DNA of 64,000 bases from Lepturacanthus savala (lineage: Eukaryota; Chordata; Actinopteri; Scombriformes; Trichiuridae): the NCBI GenBank assembly GCA_030544235.1, contig CM060470.1:27648598-27712597 (forward strand). Reading direction: 5' to 3'. The notes beneath the pieces are model-generated. The model was not told the origin of the DNA, did not search any database, and saw only the letters and a list, made by a program, of their open reading frames with translations. The translations under genes and the position numbers were made by a program. The number at the start of each line of letters is the position of its first letter. Position 1 is the first letter of the stretch. Below, piece by piece: positions 1 through 10,465 of this stretch.

Positions 1-1165
1 CCTGGTGGTAGACCATACTCACCTGGTATTAGACTGTAGTCACCTGGTGATAGACCATACTCACCTGGTATTAGACTGTAGTCACCTGGTGGTAGACCAT
101 ACTCACCTGGTATTAGACTGTAGTCACCTGGTGGTAGACCATACTCACCTGGTGGTAGACCATACTCACCTGGTATTAGACTGTAGTCACCTGGTGTTAG
201 ACCATACTCACCTAGTATTAGAATGTAGTCACCTGGTGTTAGACCATACTCACCTGGTATTAGACTGTAGTCACCTGGTGTTAGACCATACTCACCTGGT
301 TATACTGTATACTGTAGACTGTAGTCACCTGGTGGTAGACCATACTCACCTGGTATTAGACTGTAGTCACCTGGTGGTAGACCATACTCACCTGGTGGTA
401 GACCATACTCACCTGGTATTAGACTGTAGTCACCTGGTGTTAGACCATACTCACCTAGTATTAGAATGTAGTTACCTGGTGTTAGACCATACTCACCTGG
501 TATTAGACTGTAGTCACCTGGTGTTAGACCATACTCACCTGGTATTAGACTGTAGTCACCTGGTGTTAGACCATACTCACCTGGTATTAGACTGTAGTCA
601 CCTGGTGTTAGACCATACTCACCTGGTATTAGACTGTAGTCACCTGGTGTTAGACCATACTCACCTGGTATTAGACTGTAGTCACCTGGTGTTAGACCAT
701 ACTCACCTGGTATTAGACTGTAGTCACCTGGTGGTAGACCATACTCACCTGGTATTAGACTGTAGTCACCTGGTGGTAGACCATACTCACCTGGTGGTAG
801 ACCATACTCACCTGGTGGTAGGCCATACTCACCTGGTATTAGACTGTAGTCACCTGGTGATAGACCATACTCACCTGGTATTAGACTGTAGTCACCTGGC
901 GGTGGTCTGTAGACCTGGCGGTGGCCTGTAGACCATACTGTAGACCATACTCACCTGGTCTATGGTCTACAGGTGACTACAGTCTACCTGGAGGTAGACT
1001 GTAGTCACCTGGTATTAGACTGTAGTCACCTGGTATTAGACTACACTCATCTGGTGTTAGACTGTAGTCACCTGGTGTTAGACCATACTCATCTGGTGTT
1101 AGACTGTAGTCACCTGGTGTTAGACCATACTCATCTGGTGTTAGACTGTATTCACCTGGTGTTAC
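1..1165. repeat. Minisatellite, 21-bp units paired into 42-bp units
   Basis: Two 21-bp units alternate: TCACCTGGTGTTAGACCATAC and the related unit in which GGTATTAGACTGTAG replaces the second half. The array starts before the window. Because 21 and 42 are multiples of 3, the + strand has a 308-codon open frame (5-931) repeating HTHLVLDCSHLVLD. This is a by-product of the period. The order breaks near 900-1000, where shortened and inverted pieces occur, and the array decays after 1165. Confidence 0.95.
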
Positions 1166-1549
1166 TCATTACTAAATAGTAATAAGTGTTAAAAGCTAGC
1201 TAAACTAGTTGGACTTGCTGCTATCCTGTTTACTATCTTGTACTAATTATTTTGTGGTGTAGAATAAAGACTTTGAATGTGTACCTGTTATTGGATACCA
1301 CTGACTGGTTGTAAGAACTAATTGGCTGTTAGACTGTAGAAACCTGCCAATAAATTGACTAAAGTGTCATTAGGTCTCACTAATGAGCTGTTACTTGCCA
1401 ACAGCTCCATATCATTCTGGCTGTTAAACTGACATCTAGTTGTACAGTAAAGGTTCATTTCTCCTACTGTAACACACACTCTATTCTCCTACACACAAAT
1501 CAATGTGAACTATTTATAGAGCATGACAACATTACTAAACACTGCATAT
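1166..1549. other. No gene seen
   Basis: This is ordinary AT-rich sequence between the first minisatellite and a TG tract. I see no splice-flanked coding block or recognisable repeat. Confidence 0.5.
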
Positions 1550-1562
1550 GGTGTGTGTGTGT

Positions 1563-1597
<35 letters not shown>
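1550..1597. repeat. (TG)n microsatellite
   Basis: About 24 TG units with one TA interruption. Confidence 0.95.
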
Positions 1598-1598
<1 letters not shown>

Positions 1599-2472
1599 CA
1601 GGACTCCAGCAGTGGGCAGATTGAGGAGCAGCATGATGTTACGTCAGGACAGATTAGTTTGGGAACCTGCAGAGATCACACGCTAACGTGGAAGCTAGCT
1701 CAGGCTGTTGTTTCAGGGCTAAAGCCGTGCTACCTCTGTGTTTACTGACAGCAGGCGGCTGTAATCAGCTCATCACAACAACTTTATTGAATATATAGTT
1801 TTCCTGTTTTTTTTAAATATGTCAAACATCCCAGACAGATTAATGCCAAACCGCCTTTTTAGGTCCAAACTGAAATATCTCAACTTCAGTGTATATTACC
1901 ATGTCATTTTGGTCCAAATAACCAGACCCAGAGGATGAATCCTAAAGAATTAAAGGACAATGACTTTTCACAAAAATTAATGGATGGATTATCATGGTCA
2001 AGTGTCACTGAGGTCCTGTTTAGATGCTGGTTTGTCTTCAATACCACTGTTAGCATCATGCTTGCATGTTGGTCCATGATTCATAGCTACAGACCAGGTT
2101 TCATAGTCTTCTGTTCTATAAGCTGTAACACATGACAACTACTCATAAACTTAATGAATAATATGTTTTAAAGAAGTTAAACATTATTTTAGGCTGCATA
2201 CAAGAGATAAATAAATATGTTCTCAGTCAGACTTATGTTACGTCAAAGTACAGCACGAGCATGGCTGTAGATTTATTGGTTCACTTATCACTTATTACAC
2301 ATTTCTGACTTAATAAAAGTGTGTGTGGTGATGTACTGAGAGTACTGCAGTATATGGAGTACTGTATGTGTGTATGTGCTCCGCGAGCTAGATGCTACCT
2401 CAGTACAAAAAGATAACAGCTAGCTACCCCATTACTCCCATTCTGTCTGCTGTGATTCATAGAACTAACAGA
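1598..2472. other. No gene seen
   Basis: Unique-looking AT-rich sequence. Short open frames here have no family resemblance. Confidence 0.5.
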
Positions 2473-2484
2473 TTTTTTTTTTTT

Positions 2485-2523
<39 letters not shown>
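2473..2523. repeat. Poly-T followed by (TG)n
   Basis: A run of 17 T is followed directly by about 17 TG units. Confidence 0.95.
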
Positions 2524-2525
<2 letters not shown>

Positions 2526-2700
2526 ACCTGCACCTGTGTTGTTGCTTTGGGAACTTTTAATTAATTTCCCATCATGTCACAGAGGAAGTGGTTTCTAATT
2601 AAATGAGATTGACTGATAACTTAAAATATACAATTAGTGATAGTAACGAGAGAGAGAGAATGTAGAGGAAAAGCTGATGGATAGAGTGTGTAAGTTGATG

Positions 2701-2842
2701 GTGTGTGTGTGTGTGTGTGTGTGTGTGTGATAACCGTGTGTGTGTAAATAGGATGGCAGTGATGAAGTGTGCCCTCACAACTTGTGTCTCTGAGGTATTC
2801 CATACACTGAGAGGTTGTGAGGTCACACTGTCACACACACTG

Positions 2843-2874
<32 letters not shown>

Positions 2875-2885
2875 ACTCACACACA

Positions 2886-2978
<93 letters not shown>
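2701..2978. repeat. (TG)n and a long (CA)n tract
   Basis: A (TG)n tract lies at about 2701-2729. An interrupted (CA)n tract of about 150 bp lies at 2831-2978. The two are inverted relative to each other, so the single strands could pair across the ~100-bp spacer. Confidence 0.95.
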
Positions 2979-2983
<5 letters not shown>

Positions 2984-3465
2984 GCATGTCATGTGTTGGA
3001 GGCTGCAGGAAGTAGTCAGGAGTAAAACAGTGACATCACACCCGTCAGATACACCTGAAATGTTGTTTTCATCTTAACCAACACACACATTTACAGTGGT
3101 TATTTCCTGCTGTGGAACAGCTGGAACATGGAGGAATGTTGTCTTCACCACCACAGAAACACATACAGCTGATTCTCTGATTCTACAACTGGTGACTCAG
3201 CTTTACTCCAACCTGCTCACATCACCGCAGCAGGTAATTATTGTTGTTTTAATCAAGTCATCAATGTCATCTTTTAATAACAGAACATTAAAACTGTAAC
3301 AGACGTTGATCCAATCATTATTTTATCATCAGAAAGTTCTCTGACAGATTAATTTAACTTAATTCATTTCTCCCAAATAACAGATTTAGGAAATATACGA
3401 AAAGCACTAAACCAGATACTTTGATGCTATGTAAGTCAATGGGAGACCTAACCTAATGTTGTAGG
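2979..3465. other. No gene seen
   Basis: Unassigned sequence between a CA tract and a dispersed repeat. Confidence 0.45.
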
Positions 3466-3710
3466 TTGTAAGACAACCTGCAGTTATGAGACAGTGATGT
3501 TCACATGTCAAATTTCCATCAGCAATAGTCATATCCTGGTCATGTGACCTCATAAATTGTATGGCCTTCAAAATAAAAGCCCCATTTTCACACCTACCTG
3601 TAAAAACATATATTTTATATCACAGCTTTTTATAAAAATGAAGATAAAGTAATTGTTACCATATGACAACACTATGTAATAGAAGGTTAATGACCATACC
3701 TGTATCGTGT
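3466..3710 (+). repeat. Dispersed repeat family A, copy 1
   Basis: The core reads GTCATGTGACCTCATAAATTG then CTTCAAAATAAAAGCC. The same core occurs at 10975-11290 and 54170-54385 on this strand, and at 17790-18095 and 24030-24300 on the other. Copies diverge by indels and base changes, so this is an old interspersed element of unknown class. Confidence 0.8.
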
Positions 3711-4161
3711 GACAAGTTATTCACATTTAAACTGAGTGATCACAGGGAGGGACAGTCCTCTAAATAAAGGGTACAACTTTCTTCATTATTTAAAAAATAT
3801 CCCACAAAAATATAACCCTACATTTATAAAACAGCTGGTCACTGCATTTTTTTAGTGAACGTTACTCAAACAGGTGGAAAGAGAGAACTAGTCAGGGACT
3901 ATTTTCAGCTGCGGATAAATACACATGTTGTGCTCCAGTGAGTATTTCTGTCAGCAGGATGGTGTGTGTGGGACTGAGTCAAAATAAACAACAGCGTGTG
4001 TGTTCGTGGTCGTGGAACAGGTCACTCAGTGCAGCACACACATTAAATAGGTGGAGTTTAAATGGATTGTTACTGCTCAGCTTTGGGTTTAGAAAGTGTG
4101 GACAAAGTGTTATTAATGACAGAACAACATTTGTTTTTAATTTATGTGGATTAGTGTAGAT
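3711..4161. other. No gene seen
   Basis: AT-rich sequence with no recognisable coding exon or repeat. Confidence 0.45.
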
Positions 4162-4517
4162 GGGTCAGTGACAAATAATGTTTGGCAAGATGAGTACATA
4201 AAAAAAGTAAAATACAGTTTTATTCAGCATTTATCAGGTCTCTCATATTATGTGTTCATGTTGGTTTCTTGTTATTTAAAAGTCCATTTGGACCATTTTT
4301 TTTAAAACAAAAATCATAATTTTGTGTGATTTGGACACCAAATGTCAAATGGTGTAACTGAAATATAATGATAAATTATAAATATATAATCCACCTAGAA
4401 TATAAAACTCATTGATAGCAGGTGTGTTTAATTTAAAAAAAAAACCTTTTTAAGAGAGTTAAAATATCTGGTACCAAGCTTTAGGGTTACACCACATGAC
4501 AGTTTTGTCACTGACCC
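4162..4517. mobile_element. MITE-like element with GGGTCAGTGACAAA termini
   Basis: The left end GGGTCAGTGACAAA (4162-4175) and right end TTTGTCACTGACCC (4504-4517) are perfect 14-bp inverted repeats enclosing 356 bp without coding sequence. Related copies lie near 36268-36635 (same strand) and 20180-20560 (opposite strand). The target-site duplication is unclear, so the superfamily is not assigned. This copy abuts an L2-like reverse-transcriptase fragment, as does the 36-kb copy. Confidence 0.7.
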
Positions 4518-4740
4518 TTGTATTAAAAGAAAGGAATAGAGTCCTCTGGGTATACATTGAATGAACATTTGAATATGTGAATGATCTGAACTAAAGGGAA
4601 CATTCAGAGAGAGAACAGCAATGGGCCAAAGATGGAACCCTGAGGAACACCGAACCAATATGACCAGAGTAAGATGTGAGATTGTTTTAGAGCAGCAAAT
4701 CAAGGTCTTACTAGGATAAAAATTAAATTTAAATTAAATT
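4518..4740 (-). pseudogene. L2-like LINE reverse-transcriptase fragment
   Basis: On the minus strand, about 4640-4655 reads through a GVPQGSIFGPLLF-type block, which is motif B of L2/CR1-group LINE reverse transcriptases. Stops and frameshifts follow at once. The same fragment lies at about 36640-36870, also next to the MITE-like element, so the two loci look like copies of one composite. Confidence 0.65.
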
Positions 4741-4784
4741 ATTATAAATCCATTATGACTAGTGCAGTATAGAACTAGGAACTA

Positions 4785-6005
4785 CACTCACCGGCCACTT
4801 TATTAGGTACACCTGTCCAACTGCTCGTTAACACTTAATTTCTAATCAGCCAATCACATGGCGGCAACTCAGTGCATTTAGGCATGTAGACATGGTAAAG
4901 ACAATCTCCTGCAGTTCAAACCGAGCATCAGTATGGGGAAGAAAGGTGATTTGAGTGACTTTGAACGTGGCATGGTTGTTGGTGCCAGAAGGGCTTGTCT
5001 GAGTATTTCAGAAATTGCTGATCTACTGGGATTTTCACGCACAACCATCTCTAGGGTTTACAGAGAATGGTCCGAAAAAGAAAAAATATCCAATTAGTGG
5101 CAGTTCTGTGGGTGGAAATGCCTTGTTGATGCCAGAGGTCAGAGTAGAATGGCCAGACTGGTTGGAGCTGATAGAAAGGCAACAGTGACTCAAATAACTA
5201 CCCGTTACAACCAAGGTAGGCAGAAGAGCATCTCTGAACGCACAGTACGTTGAACTTTGAGGCAGATGGGCTACAGCAGCAGAAGACCACGCCGGGTGCC
5301 ACTCCTTTCAGCTAAGAACAGGAAACTGAGGCTACAATTTGCACAAGCTCATCGAAATTGGACAATAGAAGATTGGAAAAACGTTGCCTGGTCTGATGAG
5401 TCTCGATTTCTGCTGCGACATTTGGATGGTAGGGTCAGAATTTGGCATCAACAACATGAAAGCATGGATCCATCCTGCCTTGTATCAATGGTTCAGGCTG
5501 GTGGTGGTGGTGTAATGGTGTGGGGAATATTTTCTTGCCACTCTTTGGGCCCCTTGGTACCAATTGAGCATCGTTGCAACGCCACAGCCTACCCGAGTAT
5601 TGTTGCTGACCATGTCCATCCCTTTATGACCACAATGTACCCAACTTCTGATGGCTACTTTCAGCAGGATAATGCACCATGTCATCAAGCTGGAATCATC
5701 TCAGACTGGTTTCTTGAACATGACAATGAGTTCACTGTACTCAAATGGCCTCCACAGTCACCAGATCTCAATCCAATAGAGCATCTTTGGGATGTGGTGG
5801 AACGGGAGATTCGCATCATGGATGTGCAGCCGACAAATCTGCACCAACTGTGTGATGCCATCATGTCAATATGGACCAAACTCTCTGAGGAATGCTTCCA
5901 GCACCTTGTTGAATCTATGCCACGAATAATTGTGGCAGTTCTGAAGGCAAAAGGGGGTCCAACCCGTTACTAGCATGGTGTACCTAATAAAGTGGCCGGT
6001 GAGTG
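4785..6005 (+). mobile_element. Tc1-like DNA transposon, near complete
   Basis: The left end CACTCACCGGCCACTTTATT and the right end (AATAAAGTGGCCGGTGAGTG) are inverted repeats of at least 28 bp with few changes. A TA lies at 4783-4784 just left of the element. The right flank reads CA where TA is expected. The total of about 1.22 kb is normal for a compact Tc1-like element. The matching uninterrupted host repeat at about 36920-36970 defines the insertion point. Confidence 0.92.
4933..5973 (+). pseudogene. Tc1-like transposase, two in-frame stops, DD36E
   Basis: The cut-and-paste transposase frame runs from an ATG at 4933 to the stop at 5971-5973, about 346 codons, the usual Tc1 length. Two in-frame stops interrupt it: TAG at 5095 and TGA at 5251. 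The N-terminal part shows a helix-turn-helix region (SISEIADLLGFSRTTISRV). The catalytic part has all three acidic residues: D in WSDESRF, D in FQQDNAPCH, and E in SPDLNPIEHLW. I count 36 residues between the second D and the E, so the signature is DD36E rather than the common DD34E. With only two nonsense changes the copy is fairly young. Confidence 0.88.
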
Positions 6006-7500
6006 CATATATTCCTATAGAAAAGTAGATTTTTATGTTTGGCCAAATGAGGATGTGTTGATAGACCAAATAAAACCAGACTTAGGATAAATCTCTTAAT
6101 AAGAGATTTAAAATTAGTCGATAGTCGTATTTTTTAAACCTTTTTTAGAGAGTTAAACAGGCAGAAAGACAGAAAACAGTCCTAGAGTGAACTAAAGTGC
6201 AGGTGAAGGTTGGTCTTTATATAGAAACTGAGACAGAGCTTCAGTCTCTGCATCCTCCTCCTCTACCAGGACATTCTCTAGCTATAAACCTGAATGTGAA
6301 ATACCTTCAGAGAGCAGAGATAAATGGGTCTGTCCTACATAAACCTACCCAGGTGTGTGTGTTTCTCATGTTTCTTCTTCCATTAGTTGAGTGGAGCAGC
6401 TTCTGAATGTTTGATGACAAGTCACGCTGAGAAGGAAGTGATGTCACAACCGTCTTCTCGTCTTTCTGAGAGTCGGGTAAACGTTTTCTGGTTGCAGGTT
6501 TTATTTCTCACCTTCTAATCCTGCAGATACTCACCCTCAGTCTGTTGCTGCTGGTTCAGGACTAATCTGCACAAATAAAGGATCACACACAAAAACATTC
6601 ACAGCGTTCCATTTCATTTATTCCTTTATTTATTTCAGGCATGTGTATTCATCAGTTTACATCATTATAGTTTCAATACACATCAAACATGGCTGAAAAG
6701 GAAGCAGGAGAAGCTGAAGCTCATCGATTCCTGCCCCCATTTTACACAGGATTATTCATTTTCTTGTCATGTTATGTTCATGTTACAAGTTACATTTCCT
6801 TTTTTTTATTTAGACAGTTAATAGAACCCTTGTGTCCATTCTCCATCCTTCATAAGTGATCAGCATCTCTTGTGGTTGTTTAAGTCCTTGATGTCGTGAT
6901 CCAATCAACAGAGTTCAGTTTTGATGCTTCTATAGTTTTTGTTGTTTTTATATCAACGTCCTTTCATTTTTTGATCAAAGATCTAGTGTCAGTTTTGATG
7001 TTTGTGTGATTTTGGTGATGGTGAAGGTGGTAGAGCTCGTTGTTGACAGGTTTATTTTACTCTTCCTCCTCTGTTTTGGTTCTTGTGGTTCCTGTCTAGT
7101 GATAGAAGCCAGGTGTGTTTAGGTGTGTTAGTTTACCAGTTAATGAGGAGGATTATACCACTGCTATCACACTCTGGCTCTAAAAGAACCAAACACTGGC
7201 AAGATGGCAGCTCACAGGAAAGACAAGTTTTGGCTTCATTCTTTGCATGGTGGGAAGAAGTGGAGACACGTCATCCATCTTTATAGATTAGATCAATGGT
7301 GTCTCAATTAGTTCAAAATCACATAACAACACCCACACATTTCTCTACTTTTTGCCTTGATTTGATAGAACAGCAGAGAGCTGACAGGACGTAGAATAAC
7401 CTGCAGTAAACAGCTCCTGATGCAGGATTCTAACCAGGACCTCCTGCTGTGAGGAGTGTAGCCTCCACCCACTGCTCCTCCTCTCTCCTCCTTTTTATTA
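6006..7500. other. Repeat tail, then unassigned sequence
   Basis: Bases 6006-6093 continue the host repeat interrupted by the Tc1 element (matching 36945-37041). The rest shows no supported gene. A stretch near 6603-6850 resembles a degraded 3' end of a fish retroelement, but I cannot assign it. Confidence 0.5.
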
Positions 7501-7650
7501 ACTCCACCAAGGATGTGATATTTTCACTGGTGTTTGTCTGTTTGTTGGCAGGTAGCATGAAAGGTTCAGACCTGGTTTTCTTCAAACTTCCAGTGAATGT
7601 TGGGAATGGTGCCATGAACAGATCATTAAATTCTGGTGTTTCAACCTAAT
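7501..7650 (+). repeat. Dispersed repeat family C, copy 1
   Basis: It contains CTCCACCAAGG, GTTTGTCTGTTTGTTGGCAG and CTTCCAGTGAATGTTGGGAA. Inverted relatives are at 12170-12370 and 16660-16770, which read CATTCACTGAAAGTTTGATG and CCTCCTTGGTGGAGGTAAT. Confidence 0.75.
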
Positions 7651-7905
7651 TAAGAGATTATACTCTTAACATGGCCTCTACTATTATATGAATAACTGTA
7701 GTAAAAGTACTTTATATCATCACTACAACACTAGACAGAAGTGTCAGGTCATATCACACTTTAATTATATTCACCATATTAATCTGTCTTTATGTTCTTT
7801 AGTTATTCTCTCAGATGAATGATGTATTTTTTTATAACTGAATATGAGACATACTGTATTTACAACAATTCATTCATTATAATGGACAGTGGGTTTAGTA
7901 ATGAA

Positions 7906-8241
7906 TAGGGCTGCAACTAACGATTATTATGATTAATTGATTAGTCTATCAGTTATTAAAAGGATTAATCAATTAGTTCATTAAATGGTTTAAATGTGGA
8001 TCTGTGTCTCCAAAGCTGAAGATTCAACCTAAAATGTCTTCTTTTGTCCAGACCAACAGTCCACAAACCAAAGATCATCAGTTGAATATTGTAGAAGACT
8101 AAAGAAACCAGAAAATAATCAGAGAAGAGAAACTGACAATTGGATATTTTCTAATTTAAAATGACTAAAATAGATCAATTATTAAAATAGTTGAATTACT
8201 TTATTGTCAACGAATCTATTCATTAATGAATTGTTGCAGTA
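7906..8241. mobile_element. Non-autonomous hAT-like element (GGCTGCAAC ends)
   Basis: The left end reads AGGGCTGCAACTAACGATTA and the right end reads AATTGTTGCAG, the inverted GGCTGCAAC termini common in small teleost hAT-like elements. The interior matches 11307-11553, including CCAAAGCTGAAGATTCAACC. No coding capacity is visible. Its right end is interrupted by the Harbinger-type MITE at 8245. Confidence 0.7.
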
Positions 8242-8244
8242 TTA

Positions 8245-8603
8245 AGGGGTGTTCACACCGGACTCAACTGACGTGATGGATGTGATTTTGGCTGTTGTTT
8301 AATTGTTTTCGCCTGACCGTTTTGTGAAAATCGCGTCCCCGCCTGTTTTGCATTTCTCATTGCATGGGGACGTGGAGCGAATCTCAACGCTAATTGGTTG
8401 TCGCGTTACGTCATCCTGCGAATTCGCCTGAAAAGTTCAATATTTTCAACTCGATGCAACAGGCGAATTTCGCGTTGCGAAGCGCAATTTTTTGCCACTT
8501 CGCGTCCATCGCGTCGCGCTGCGAAAATTCGCGTCTTCCCGTTGACTTAATGTGTAATTGCGTTGCGCTGTCGCATGAATTTTTGTCTGGTGTGAACACC
8601 CCT
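8245..8603. mobile_element. PIF/Harbinger-type MITE, CpG rich
   Basis: A perfect 15-bp terminal inverted repeat, AGGGGTGTTCACACC at 8245-8259 and GGTGTGAACACCCCT at 8589-8603, extends imperfectly to about 19 bp. It is flanked by identical TTA triplets (8242-8244 and 8604-8606), the usual Harbinger target duplication. The 359-bp interior is dense in GCG/CGC (for example TTCGCGTTGCGAAGCGC) in otherwise AT-rich DNA, and has no transposase. The empty site is visible in the related copy near 11550. Confidence 0.9.
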
Positions 8604-8606
8604 TTA

Positions 8607-9540
8607 CTGATGAGAGACACCAGCATCAGGAACCTGAACCAGGTCCATTTACAGACTGACTTTACATCATCTTGTCACTCACTATGCTGCTCCTAAAGGT
8701 CAAGAATATAATATTCTGTCCTCAAATACTGTAGAGTACAGAACTGCTGTCTTCTGCAGACTGGAGGTCAGAGGTCAAAGGGGTCCGTGTTCCTCTGAGA
8801 AACTTCATCTTCAGACTTTCTGTAGATGTCCATTATGAGTGGTAATCTCTATTATTAGACCTCAGATTATACTCACTGAGCTATAACACACACACATGTT
8901 CATCTGCTGTGGATTATAATCCCAATCCCACAATCCCCTTCTGGCTCGACCAATCACATCCCAGCAAATCATGCAGCCTGCTGGGTAACCTACATGCAGT
9001 GGTGTGTACCCATGTGAGTGTGTTTGTGTGTTAATCCCTGATGGTCTATAATAGAGGAACATCTGGTTGATGCTGTGGTTCTGAAGGCTCCTGAACAGGA
9101 AACAGTCTATCATTCCAGTGCTGTAAAAATGTGTCTAATAAATATTAAATGTCAACATTTCTGTCAACGTAGATTTACGTCAGAGCCTGAGACGTTTCAG
9201 CTCCGCGGTGCCAGGCAGCTGCTGCTGTAAACTAACAGCTGGATGTGGAATAAGTCAGTAGAATGAGCAGAAATCACCTGAAATACTAATTAAACTGGAT
9301 TATTGTAGTTTTATATAGACTACTTACCTTTTCTAAAGGCTGCTGTTTTATTTTTTATAATTACAGGCTGTGTTTTATTGACTCTGTTGTCCAGATGAGG
9401 AGGAAAGAGAAGAGGATTGGATTGTAGTTTAGTTTTTTATCAAATCCACAAAATACAAATAAATAAATTAAAAATCAGATTTACATGGCCTCATTAAAGC
9501 TGAGTAATTAGCTGGTCAGCCAAAGGACTGCTGTCTACAT
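8607..9540. other. No gene seen
   Basis: Unique-looking sequence. Short open frames have no recognisable domain. Confidence 0.45.
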
Positions 9541-9860
9541 TGATTTGATTTGAAACTTTATTTCCAACATGTATGTGAGCACTGAGCAGTTTATTACAGT
9601 TTCCAAACAAAATAAATCAAAAATAAAAGAAAGAAACAAATAAATAGATAAATAAAAGGGCAGAGGAAGAGAGGAAGCAATAAATAAACAGAAAACAAAC
9701 AATCAAACCAAATAAATCCATCATTTTTCCTCAATATCAATAATAATAATAATATTAGTAATAATATTAAATACATAAAAAGGCTAAACATATTGGAAAA
9801 GGAGTAGGAAGAAGTCAAATACTTATTAATTCCTGTCTCCACTCTATTCTATTACAATAA
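9541..9860 (-). repeat. Possible 3' end of a retroelement
   Basis: An A-rich stretch with AATAAATA runs and GGAGTAGGAAGAAGT resembles the 3' tails of teleost LINEs. No coding domain remains. The call is weak. Confidence 0.3.
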
Positions 9861-9914
9861 TGTAGACAATTATTATTTCCTGGGATTATCTAAACCAGAG
9901 AAGTTAAACTCAGT

Positions 9915-10465
9915 TTGATCCCATCAGTGTTCTGGTTTCCCTCAAATGACCAATTATAAAGATCATATACCGGTATATGTATCTAAATATTATTATTATT
10001 ATTATATATGTTATTAGATAATTGCCTCTCCACTCATAATAGTGCTGGTGAAAATTTGCTAAGATTTTTAAACATAATTTAAAAATCTGCTGATGCAAAA
10101 ATAATGTTCTATTGTTGTTAGTGTCTAATTATTAAAATTCTGCAGCAAAACATATAAAATCATCACAGATATCTAGAGACTCATACAAGAATATGCTGAT
10201 AACCACTATTAACTATTTGATTTATTTCATGGATGTTTCAAAGGTTGGAATCTATGGTTTTGTGTTGCTATGCTAAATATTAAAGAATAGAAAGTACAAA
10301 AAAGTAATGACAGATGTACTTCAACAAAGGAAAATAAGGAAAAACAGAAACTTTCCTGTTTTTAAACAACCTTCGTGGCCGATTGAGAAAAGATTTTGGA
10401 GTTAATGAAGTCGTACAAAGACAATGTGACCAGTGTGTCTCTGTTAAGTTCAAACATTTATTCAC
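9915..10465. repeat. Dispersed repeat family D, copy 1
   Basis: About 540 bp nearly identical to 24690-25227 in the same orientation, including ACCTTCGTGGCCGATTGAG and GTCGTACAAAGACAA. Differences are mostly single bases, so copying was recent. No coding domain is recognised. Confidence 0.9.

Noticed and set aside
5..931. 308-codon open frame of HTHLVLDCSHLVLD repeats
   Set aside because: It is an exact consequence of a 21/42-bp minisatellite with no stop in the unit. There is no start context, signal or known repeat-protein motif.
1..1165. CRISPR array
   Set aside because: Units are contiguous with no unique spacers, there are no cas genes, and the DNA is a eukaryotic intron/repeat landscape.
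7083..7286. Small open frame at 7083
   Set aside because: About 67 codons with no recognised domain and no flanking splice signals that join to the gene.
8394..8696. 100-codon open frame at 8394
   Set aside because: It lies almost wholly inside the CpG-rich Harbinger-type MITE and resembles no transposase.
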